This document shows, piece by piece, positions 1-5,211 of a DNA stretch of 5,211 bases (position 1 is its first letter; every line of letters begins with the position of its first letter). The DNA is taken from contig DFDI01000047.1 in NCBI GenBank assembly GCA_002367635.1, positions 16,207 to 21,417 of the forward strand, read 5' to 3'. The notes under the pieces were generated by a model. The model was not told the origin of the DNA. It ran no database searches and saw only the letters and a program-made list of their open reading frames with translations. The position numbers and the translations under genes are program-made. The DNA is from Betaproteobacteria bacterium UBA3031. Its GTDB lineage: Bacteria > Pseudomonadota > Gammaproteobacteria > Burkholderiales > Eutrophovitaceae.

Positions 1-129
1 CCCCAAAGCAACGAATGTTTCCGTTAATTCTCGAATCATTACGTCATCAAATGCATTCCGCACATCCGGACGACTCAACCAAACCCAAGCAACATTAGAT
101 TGTCTTTCAATTTCAATTGTGGTTAGCAT
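1..129 (-). CDS. Enoyl-CoA hydratase/isomerase family protein, N-terminal 43 codons (partial)
   Basis: This reading frame opens with ATG at 129 and runs in frame off the window edge, so only the first 43 residues are visible. They contain VAWVWLSRPDVRNAF followed by an acidic pair and an amphipathic helix, which is the characteristic first strand and turn of the crotonase fold (strand, RP-x-x-x-NAF, helix). Oxyanion-hole and catalytic residues lie beyond the edge. By context it should hydrate the glutaconyl-CoA made by the upstream carboxylase, as methylglutaconyl-CoA hydratase (LiuC type) or isohexenylglutaconyl-CoA hydratase (AtuE type) does; this fragment cannot tell which. It follows the dehydrogenase stop by 15 bases and lies in the same reading frame. 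There is no convincing Shine-Dalgarno site. An in-frame GTG at 138 is an alternative start, but the ATG fits the family N-terminus better. Confidence 0.85.
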   Translation of the reverse strand, partial: MLTTIEIERQSNVAWVWLSRPDVRNAFDDVMIRELTETFVALG

Positions 130-144
130 GCCTGACACTATCGC

Positions 145-1287
145 TTAAAAGTACAAACGTTTTGCAACTTCTTCTAACATCACTTCAGTCGCTCCGCCAC
201 CAATTGCTAACACTCGCGCATCCCGCACAAGACGCTCAATCGGGCTTTCCTTCATATACCCCATCCCACCAAAAAACTGTTGGCAAGAGTAGACTACCTC
301 ATTAACCAATTCTCCCGTCAATGCCTTCAACATCGACACCTCTTTGACGCACTCCTTATTCTCATTTGCCAACCAAGCACAATGATAAAGTAACGCTCGA
401 GCCGCTTCAGTTTTTGAAGCAAGCATTGCTAATCGCTGGCGTATAACTTGTTTATCATAGAGAACCCCACCGAAAGCTTTCCGCTGCTTGGTCCACTCCG
501 TGGTTAACCTTAAAGCAGTTAATGCATGGCCAATAGCCATTGCCCCCAAAGCAATTCGTTCGATTTGGAAATTATTCATGACCGCGTAGAACCCACGATT
601 CTCCTCTCCCAAAAGGTTTGCTGCAGGTAACCGACATTCATTGAAAACTAATTCTGCAGTATCAGATGAACACCAACCTTGTTTATCTAATTTGCGGCCT
701 ACAGAAAACCCTGGAGTACCTTTTTCGACAAGAAACATCGAAATCCCCCGGGAGCCCTTTGCCTCAGGGTCAGTCTTCGCCGCTATAAAATAGAGGTCGG
801 CATGAACACCGTTTGTGATGAACATTTTGGAACCGTTCAACACCCAATCACTACCATCCCGCCGAGCTGTCGTTCTTATTCCCGCAACGTCAGAGCCCGC
901 GTCAGACTCAGAAATCCCCACCGCCGTGATTAACTCACCTGAAATAATCCTAGGCAGATAGGTGTGTATCTGCTCAGGGGTGCCGGCATGTATTAAGTGT
1001 GGTGAGGCCATATCGGTATGTACCAATACAGTAACGATAAACCCACCGAATGTAGACATGGATAGCGCTTCCTGAAAAACAACAGACGTAAGAAAATCCG
1101 TTTCAGCTCCGCCATACTCACTTGGATAAGTCATCCCCAACCAACCGAGCTTCCCCATTTTTCGCAGCACATCTCTTGGGGTGTAACCCTGCTCCTCCCA
1201 TTGAAGCCCATACGGCTCAACTTCGCGCTCTAAAAATCGAGCGACTTGCTCGCGCAATGCATCATGTTCGGGTGTTGTGTAAATCAT
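145..1287 (-). CDS. Acyl-CoA dehydrogenase, long-chain/citronellyl-CoA type with relocated catalytic glutamate
   Basis: A 380-residue FAD-dependent acyl-CoA dehydrogenase, full length for the family and presumably cytosolic. It should oxidise an acyl-CoA to the trans-2- or 3-methyl-2-enoyl-CoA and pass electrons to electron-transfer flavoprotein. The N-terminal helical domain (about 1-120) is followed by the FAD/substrate signature GISESDAGSD (124-133), the middle beta domain, and the C-terminal helical domain with QFFGGMGY (337-344) and RDAR (355-358). The C-terminal position that holds the catalytic Glu in medium-chain enzymes (YEGT) is Gly here (about G364, in AIGGGATE). E243 in FQIERIALG takes the place of the base used by isovaleryl-CoA and long-chain dehydrogenases. 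The stretch GWCSSDTAELVF (204-215) looks more like the long-chain/citronellyl group than isovaleryl-CoA dehydrogenase. The start is supported by AAAGGT five bases upstream. It lies 12 bases after the carboxylase, where AtuD sits in atu clusters; the substrate is inferred, not proven. Confidence 0.95.
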   Translation of the reverse strand: MIYTTPEHDALREQVARFLEREVEPYGLQWEEQGYTPRDVLRKMGKLGWLGMTYPSEYGGAETDFLTSVVFQEALSMSTFGGFIVTVLVHTDMASPHLIHAGTPEQIHTYLPRIISGELITAVGISESDAGSDVAGIRTTARRDGSDWVLNGSKMFITNGVHADLYFIAAKTDPEAKGSRGISMFLVEKGTPGFSVGRKLDKQGWCSSDTAELVFNECRLPAANLLGEENRGFYAVMNNFQIERIALGAMAIGHALTALRLTTEWTKQRKAFGGVLYDKQVIRQRLAMLASKTEAARALLYHCAWLANENKECVKEVSMLKALTGELVNEVVYSCQQFFGGMGYMKESPIERLVRDARVLAIGGGATEVMLEEVAKRLYF

Positions 1288-1299
1288 AATTACCTTTCG

Positions 1300-2907
1300 T
1301 TACATTCGAAATACGCCAAATCGTGTTTCTGGAATAGGCGCATTTAGGGCTGCGGAAATTGCTAGGCTCAAAACACGCCGGGTCTGGGCCGGGTCGATAA
1401 CCCCATCATCCCATAGCCGAGCGGTTGCATAATAAGGATGGCCTTGATGCTCGTATTGTTCTATTAACGGACGCCTAAATGACTCTTCTTCATCTGACGA
1501 CCACGTTTGTCCCAAACGCTCCATTGCTTCGCGTTTCACTGTCGACAGCACACTCGCCGCCTGCTCACCACCCATTATTGATATTCTGGCGTTAGGCCAC
1601 ATCCAAAGAAATCTCGGCGAATAAGCCCGTCCACACATTCCGTAGTTACCTGCACCAAAGCTGCCCCCGATGATGACAGTGAATTTGGGTACTTTAGCGG
1701 TAGCTACCGCAGTAACCAACTTCGCACCATCCTTCGCTATGCCGCCGGATTCATATTTTTGACCCACCATAAATCCAGTAATGTTTTGCAAAAAGACTAA
1801 AGGGATTTTTCGCTGACAACATAATTCAATAAAATGAGCGCCCTTCAGGGAAGACTCAGAAAACAAAATACCGTTGTTAGCTATAACCCCTACAGGATAA
1901 CCGTTTATATGTGCAAAACCCGTGACGAGCGTTGTGCCATATAACGCCTTAAATTCATCGAATTCACTTCCATCTACTATACGAGCAATAATTTCCCTTA
2001 CATCATATGGTTTACGGGGATCCTGTGGGATTACCCCATATATGTCCTCCGTTGGGTAACCCGGTTCTACTGGATTCAGAACATTTAAATCGACTGATTT
2101 CCTTCGGTTTAAATTGCAAACGATGGTCCGAACGGTCTCAAGAGCATGGTGATCATTTTGCGCATAGTGATCAGCAACCCCTGATATCCGCGTATGAACG
2201 TCCGCTCCGCCGAGGTCCTCTGCGCTCACGATCTCCCCAGTAGCCGCTTTTACCAAAGGTGGTCCACCGAGGAATATGGTTCCTTGTTGTTTAACGATCA
2301 CTGATTCATCTGACATCGCAGGCACATAAGCCCCGCCGGCCGTACACGATCCCATAACACACGCAATCTGTGGAATACCCTGGGACGACATATTTGCTTG
2401 ATTAAAAAATATACGGCCAAAATGCTCTCTATCTGCAAAAATTTCATCCTGATTAGGCAGGTTCCCTCCGCCAGAATCAACCAGATAAATACACGGTAAA
2501 TTATTTTGCTGTGCAACTTCTTGAGCTCTGAGATGCTTCTTGACGGTCATTGGAAAATAAGTACCTCCCTTAACTGTGGCGTCGTTAGCGACAATCATGC
2601 ATTCCACCCCGGATACCCGCCCTATTCCGGTGACAATGCCAGCTGAGGGAACCGCGTTCTCATACATACCATAAGCGGCTAGCTGAGACATCTCTAGAAA
2701 CGGCGTACCGTCGTCTAGCAGCGCATCGATTCTCTGGCGCGGCAGCAGCTTGCCTCTAGCCAGGTGTTTTGCGCGCGCAGCTTCAGAGCCGCCAAGGCAG
2801 ACTTGTGCATATTTTTGCTTCAAGTCTTCCACCAACGCTTCCATCGCTGTTCGGCTACTCAAGAAGCCCTCAGATCGAACATTTAATCTGGTTTTAATTC
2901 TATTCAT
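1300..2907 (-). CDS. Acyl-CoA carboxylase, carboxyltransferase (beta) subunit, methylcrotonyl-/geranyl-CoA class
   Basis: A 535-residue carboxyltransferase subunit that moves CO2 from carboxybiotin to the gamma carbon of an alpha,beta-unsaturated acyl-CoA. Two crotonase-like halves are visible: N-domain about 1-275 and C-domain about 276-535. The glycine-rich oxyanion-hole segments are GSCTAGGAYVPAMSD (186-200) and GGSFGAGNYGMCGR (414-427), followed by PRFLWMWPNARI and MGGEQAA. The stretches HLARGKLLPRQRID near the N-terminus, DSGGGNLPNQDE (144-155), QNITGFMVGQKYE (374-386) and the end FGVFRM place it with LiuB/AtuC rather than propionyl- or acetyl-CoA carboxylase. Length equals that of typical LiuB/AtuC. 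It needs a biotin carboxylase/BCCP alpha subunit, absent here. The ATG overlaps the rhodanese stop as ATGA and has no good Shine-Dalgarno of its own, suggesting coupled translation. Methylcrotonyl-CoA and geranyl-CoA carboxylases differ at a Phe/Gly pocket residue that I cannot place reliably, so the substrate is left open. Confidence 0.95.
   Translation of the reverse strand: MNRIKTRLNVRSEGFLSSRTAMEALVEDLKQKYAQVCLGGSEAARAKHLARGKLLPRQRIDALLDDGTPFLEMSQLAAYGMYENAVPSAGIVTGIGRVSGVECMIVANDATVKGGTYFPMTVKKHLRAQEVAQQNNLPCIYLVDSGGGNLPNQDEIFADREHFGRIFFNQANMSSQGIPQIACVMGSCTAGGAYVPAMSDESVIVKQQGTIFLGGPPLVKAATGEIVSAEDLGGADVHTRISGVADHYAQNDHHALETVRTIVCNLNRRKSVDLNVLNPVEPGYPTEDIYGVIPQDPRKPYDVREIIARIVDGSEFDEFKALYGTTLVTGFAHINGYPVGVIANNGILFSESSLKGAHFIELCCQRKIPLVFLQNITGFMVGQKYESGGIAKDGAKLVTAVATAKVPKFTVIIGGSFGAGNYGMCGRAYSPRFLWMWPNARISIMGGEQAASVLSTVKREAMERLGQTWSSDEEESFRRPLIEQYEHQGHPYYATARLWDDGVIDPAQTRRVLSLAISAALNAPIPETRFGVFRM
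2904..2907 (-). promoter_or_regulatory. ATGA stop-start overlap (translational coupling)
   Basis: The carboxylase ATG (2907-2905) and the rhodanese TGA (2906-2904) share bases in an ATGA overlap. The roughly 20 bases upstream of this ATG hold no purine-rich Shine-Dalgarno motif. Ribosomes finishing the rhodanese therefore probably re-initiate on the carboxylase, tying the output of the two proteins together. The overlap is seen directly; the coupling is inferred. Confidence 0.7.
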
Positions 2908-3311
2908 TTCGACACGACTTTAGATCTTTCAGCGACAGGACCACCAACTTGTTTCCAATTACTAAACCCACCCTCAATATGTGCAACATTCTGCAATCCC
3001 ATATCTTGTGCTGTCTTGGTAGCTAAGGCAGATCGCCATGCAGATGCACAGTAGAAATAAAAATTTTTCCCGCTACCAAAGACCTCTTTATAGTAGGGGC
3101 TATCAGGATCGATCCAGAACTCTAGCATTCCTCTCGGAGCATGAAATGCGCCAGGAATCATTCCTTCACGCTCTAACTCCCGAACATCCCTGACATCCAC
3201 GAACAATGTGTCAGTATCATCGACTTTCGCAATAGCCTCATCAATCGAGATGGTTTGCACCACTTGGTTTGCCTCTGAGACTAAATCCTTAATCCCTTTT
3301 TTCAATATCAT
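2904..3311 (-). CDS. Single-domain rhodanese-like protein with intact active-site cysteine
   Basis: A 135-residue stand-alone rhodanese domain. The first strand ends in LFVDVRD (37-42), then comes REGMIPGAFHAPRG (48-61), the common rhodanese turn. The active-site loop is C88-A-S-A-W-R93 after strand FYFY, and the domain ends with HIEGGFSNWKQVGGPV (111-126). The cysteine and the loop arginine are present, so sulfurtransferase (persulfide-forming) activity is plausible; the donor and acceptor are unknown. No signal peptide is seen, so it should be cytosolic. A longer reading from ATG 3347 would overlap the upstream gene by 25 bases. I chose ATG 3311 because AGGGTGAG sits just before it in the 11-base gap and the resulting N-terminus (MILKKGIKDLV) fits the family. 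It is not a known step of branched acyl-CoA catabolism, and its tight coupling to the carboxylase is the main clue to its role. Confidence 0.92.
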   Translation of the reverse strand: MILKKGIKDLVSEANQVVQTISIDEAIAKVDDTDTLFVDVRDVRELEREGMIPGAFHAPRGMLEFWIDPDSPYYKEVFGSGKNFYFYCASAWRSALATKTAQDMGLQNVAHIEGGFSNWKQVGGPVAERSKVVSK

Positions 3312-3314
3312 TTT

Positions 3315-3322
3315 CTCACCCT
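3315..3322 (-). promoter_or_regulatory. Ribosome binding site deciding the rhodanese start
   Basis: AGGGTGAG on the minus strand lies directly after the isomerase TAA and three bases before ATG 3311. It occupies most of the 11-base gap between the two genes and supports the downstream ATG over the one at 3347, which lies inside the isomerase gene. Confidence 0.65.
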
Positions 3323-3934
3323 TTAAAAACCGCCGGTTCGCAACCATTCTTGAACCTGATCGAGGCGATCAGAGCCCCAAAACGGCTCACCATCAACAAT
3401 GATATAAGGGGATCCAAATACACCTTTTTGAATGGCCAAGTCGCACTCATCTTTTAAGCGTGCTTTCATTTCCGGATCCTGAGTCACCGCAATCAACTCC
3501 TCCTCAGATCCCTTAATTGAAGAAATAATCTGAGCGGCCACTGCAGGCGAGGATATATCTAACCCTTGCACGAAATAAGCCTCATACAACTTCAAAATTG
3601 CTTCTTCTTGCCTGTCTGGTGCCGCAGCTTGCAGCCAATAAATTAAACGACAAGGCGCTTGACTGGAAATCGGAAATTTATCAGGTTGTCTATAGGCGAT
3701 GCCCCAAAGCCTCGACGTGCGCTCCATATCTCTTTTCGAATACTCACCTTTCAAAGGCACCATCGGAAGAGGCATACCCCCCGTCACTTTAAGTGCGGCA
3801 GCAATCATAAATGGTTTCCAAGAAACCTCTCGACCAAACTCATCGCCAATCGCCTTAATCTTAGTAGCTGCAAAGTATCCAAATGGCGAAGAAAAATCAA
3901 AGTAAAACTCGATTTTGTTAGTGCTGGCTTCCAT
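3323..3934 (-). CDS. DsbA-fold protein of the 2-hydroxychromene-2-carboxylate isomerase (GST-kappa-like) type
   Basis: A 203-residue protein, normal length for the HCCA isomerase/GST-kappa branch of the DsbA superfamily. It has the thioredoxin-like first strand and active-site turn YFDFSSPFGYFA (11-22), where S16 aligns with the catalytic/glutathione-contacting Ser of NahD and no CxxC is present. A helical insertion follows (about 40-165). Near the C-terminus are the cis-proline segment GVFGSPYIIVDG (171-182) and FWGSDRLDQV (185-194), both typical of the family. Characterised relatives use glutathione to isomerise a conjugated double bond in naphthalene catabolism. No aromatic-ring degradation genes are nearby, so that exact substrate is unlikely. 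Placed in a branched acyl-CoA operon, it may act on an enoyl intermediate, which is inference only. AGGGAG seven bases upstream supports the start. It follows the thiolase by 42 bases. No signal peptide is seen, unlike periplasmic DsbA. Confidence 0.9.
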   Translation of the reverse strand: MEASTNKIEFYFDFSSPFGYFAATKIKAIGDEFGREVSWKPFMIAAALKVTGGMPLPMVPLKGEYSKRDMERTSRLWGIAYRQPDKFPISSQAPCRLIYWLQAAAPDRQEEAILKLYEAYFVQGLDISSPAVAAQIISSIKGSEEELIAVTQDPEMKARLKDECDLAIQKGVFGSPYIIVDGEPFWGSDRLDQVQEWLRTGGF

Positions 3935-3941
3935 CTCTAAA

Positions 3942-3947
3942 CTCCCT
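3942..3947 (-). promoter_or_regulatory. Ribosome binding site for the isomerase-like gene
   Basis: AGGGAG on the minus strand lies seven bases before ATG 3934, inside the 42-base gap after the thiolase. This is the longest gap in the operon. I see no convincing promoter or terminator in it, so transcription probably reads through. Confidence 0.6.
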
Positions 3948-3976
3948 ATTGAACCATATGATCAAATCTTTAATCG

Positions 3977-5167
3977 CTAAAGACTCTCTATTTCAAGCGC
4001 CACCGCAGTAGCCTCGCCACCCCCAAGACAAAGAGATGCCACCCCTCTACGTCCTGCCGTCTTACGCAACGCTCCGATTAGCGTCACCAAAATTCTGGCG
4101 CCCGATGCTCCAATAGGATGACCAAGCGCACAGGCTCCACCATGTACGTTAACTCTTTGATGATCAATTTTATGCGCCTCCATCACTGCCATAGGAACAA
4201 CGGCAAAAGCCTCGTTTATTTCAAACAGGTCGACGTCTTTAGAGGACCAACCAGTTTTAACAAAAATCTTTTCTAAAGCACCGATAGGCGCTGTAGTAAA
4301 TAGTCCGGGCTCCTGGGCGTGTGTTGAGTGGGCAACTATGCGAGCTAGAGGCGTTATACCAAGCTCATTTGCAGCTTTTCGGGACATCAACACCAAAGCC
4401 GCCGCACCGTCAGAGATTGAACTCGAATTCGCCGCCGTTACCGTCCCGTCTTTCTTAAAGACGGGTTTAAGCGTTGGAATCTTTGCTAAATCAGCTTTAA
4501 AAGGCTGTTCATCTCGACCGATAAACTCGTCTTTTCCTCTGCTATAAATTTCAACCGGGACAATCTCCCAATCAAATGAACCATCCTCGTTGGCCCTCTT
4601 GGCACGCTCTAGAGACTCTATCGAAAACGCGTCTTGTTGTTCCCTCGAAAACTGGTATGTGCCGGCACAATCCTCTGCATAAGCGCCCATTAAGCGTCCC
4701 TTGTCATACGCGTCTTCAAGCCCATCCAGAAACATATGATCCTTTACCTCCTGGTGCCCGAGTCGGTAACCCGACCGAGCGCGCGGCAAAAGATAGGGCG
4801 CATTCGTCATACTCTCCATACCTCCCGCCACAGCGACTCGAGCACTCCCTGCCTTGATCAAATCATGGGTCAACATCACCGCCTTCATTCCTGAACCACA
4901 CATTTTATTGATGGTAGTGCAACCGACTGAGAGCGGCAGCCCTGCACCAATCGATGCCTGCCTAGCTGGCGCCTGCCCCTGTCCTGCGGGCAACACACAA
5001 CCCATAACGAGCTCTTCGATCGACTCGACGGGTACTTGAGCTCGGTCAACCGCCGCCTTAATTGATATTGCCCCCAATTGGGGGGCCGTGAGGCCCTTGA
5101 GGCATCCCTGAAACCCGCCCATCGGAGTTCGAGCGACCGAGACTATCACCACATCATGTTCGTTCAT
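3977..5167 (-). CDS. Acetyl-CoA C-acyltransferase (thiolase, acetoacetyl-CoA type likely)
   Basis: A 396-residue thiolase, full length for the family. It cleaves a 3-ketoacyl-CoA with CoA to release acetyl-CoA, or condenses two acetyl-CoA. Catalytic residues are all present: nucleophilic Cys C90 in NKMCGSGMKAV, the NEAFA motif (318-322), His H350 in GACALGHPIGASGAR, and Cys C380 in LCLGGGEATA. The stretch TVTAANSSSISDGAAAL resembles the acetoacetyl-CoA thiolase subgroup, although chain-length preference cannot be read with certainty. No targeting sequence is seen. As the first gene in the visible operon it could finish the pathway by splitting acetoacetyl-CoA or 3-ketoacyl-CoAs. The start is uncertain by two codons: ATG 5167 lies nine bases after AGAGGT and ATG 5173 only three. 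I prefer 5167 because its N-terminus matches the family better. A TTG further upstream at 5200 has no support. Confidence 0.95.
   Translation of the reverse strand: MNEHDVVIVSVARTPMGGFQGCLKGLTAPQLGAISIKAAVDRAQVPVESIEELVMGCVLPAGQGQAPARQASIGAGLPLSVGCTTINKMCGSGMKAVMLTHDLIKAGSARVAVAGGMESMTNAPYLLPRARSGYRLGHQEVKDHMFLDGLEDAYDKGRLMGAYAEDCAGTYQFSREQQDAFSIESLERAKRANEDGSFDWEIVPVEIYSRGKDEFIGRDEQPFKADLAKIPTLKPVFKKDGTVTAANSSSISDGAAALVLMSRKAANELGITPLARIVAHSTHAQEPGLFTTAPIGALEKIFVKTGWSSKDVDLFEINEAFAVVPMAVMEAHKIDHQRVNVHGGACALGHPIGASGARILVTLIGALRKTAGRRGVASLCLGGGEATAVALEIESL
4445..4465 (-). repeat. Perfect 9-bp inverted repeat with 3-base loop inside the thiolase gene
   Basis: CCCGTCTTT and AAAGACGGG are exact reverse complements separated by three bases, giving a strong potential hairpin. 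It lies over the codons for P-V-F-K-K-D-G of the thiolase. No U-run follows on the coding-strand transcript, so it does not look like an intrinsic terminator. It may simply reflect codon choice over the conserved KDGTVTA motif. Confidence 0.6.
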
Positions 5168-5176
5168 TTTCATTCG

Positions 5177-5182
5177 ACCTCT
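5177..5182 (-). promoter_or_regulatory. Ribosome binding site for the thiolase gene
   Basis: AGAGGT on the minus strand precedes both candidate ATGs, three bases before 5173 and nine before 5167. It argues against the TTG at 5200, which lies upstream of it. Only 29 bases remain between this site and the window edge, too few to judge whether a promoter is present. Confidence 0.6.
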
Positions 5183-5211
5183 AAAAATCTTTCCATCCAA
5201 GTTAATTCCAG

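Noticed and set aside
2298..2516. Minus-strand 72-codon frame inside the carboxylase gene
   Set aside because: It is out of frame within a strongly conserved carboxyltransferase region, and its sequence resembles no known family.
3328..3338. Short GC-rich inverted repeat (AACCGCCGGTT) followed on the minus strand by a T-run, resembling a terminator between the isomerase and rhodanese genes
   Set aside because: With a realistic loop the stem is only about four base pairs, and it lies within the last isomerase codons just before a good ribosome binding site.
3312..3347. Longer rhodanese reading starting at ATG 3347
   Set aside because: It would overlap the isomerase gene by 25 bases, adds 12 residues that do not resemble the family, and ignores the AGGGTGAG site that fits ATG 3311.
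3598..3940. Several overlapping plus-strand frames opposite the isomerase-like gene
   Set aside because: They overlap one another in different frames and are antisense to a complete family member with a good ribosome binding site.
4576..5039. Plus-strand open frames of 93 and 61 codons opposite the thiolase
   Set aside because: They are antisense to a gene with all catalytic motifs intact, show no domain-like pattern, and have low-complexity composition expected of a shadow frame.
5071..5084. Perfect 14-base palindrome CCCCCAATTGGGGG in the thiolase gene, a possible operator or hairpin
   Set aside because: It lies inside the coding sequence over the residues A-P-Q-L-G, conserved in thiolases as I recall them. 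A 14-base palindrome somewhere in 5 kb is not improbable, and no second copy is seen.

Overview
The window is a single densely packed gene block. Every supported gene reads on the minus strand, so transcription runs from high to low coordinates. It looks like a proteobacterial chromosome segment, most likely gammaproteobacterial. The protein families, the Shine-Dalgarno sites and the short intergenic gaps suggest this; base composition is moderate, a little under 50% GC by eye. No mobile element, tRNA, rRNA, CRISPR array or gene-free stretch over 300 bases is visible.

In transcription order the genes are: an acetyl-CoA acyltransferase (thiolase, 5167-3977); a DsbA-fold protein of the 2-hydroxychromene-2-carboxylate (HCCA) isomerase type (3934-3323); a single-domain rhodanese (3311-2904); the carboxyltransferase (beta) subunit of a biotin-dependent acyl-CoA carboxylase of the methylcrotonyl-/geranyl-CoA class (2907-1300); an acyl-CoA dehydrogenase (1287-145); and the first 43 codons of an enoyl-CoA hydratase/isomerase (129-1, cut by the window edge). 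The gaps are 42, 11, -4, 12 and 15 bases, so an operon is very likely.

The core trio of dehydrogenase, carboxylase beta and hydratase is the chemistry used to degrade beta-methyl-branched acyl-CoAs. The acyl-CoA is oxidised to a 3-methyl-2-enoyl-CoA, the gamma-methyl group is carboxylated to a glutaconyl-CoA, and this is hydrated before lyase cleavage. The leucine/isovalerate (liu) pathway and the citronellol/geraniol (atu) pathway both use it. The order carboxylase beta, dehydrogenase, hydratase matches atuC-atuD-atuE as I remember it, rather than liuA-liuB-liuC. The dehydrogenase also resembles the long-chain/citronellyl-type group more than isovaleryl-CoA dehydrogenase. The biotin carboxylase (alpha) subunit and the lyase needed to complete the route are not in the window and would be expected beyond coordinate 1. 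The thiolase could handle acetoacetyl-CoA or chain-shortened 3-ketoacyl-CoAs at the end of the route.

The most unusual element is the HCCA-isomerase-like protein and rhodanese pair inserted between the thiolase and the carboxylase. Neither belongs to the canonical liu or atu pathways. A glutathione-dependent E/Z isomerase for branched enoyl-CoAs is a testable idea for the first; the role of the rhodanese is open.
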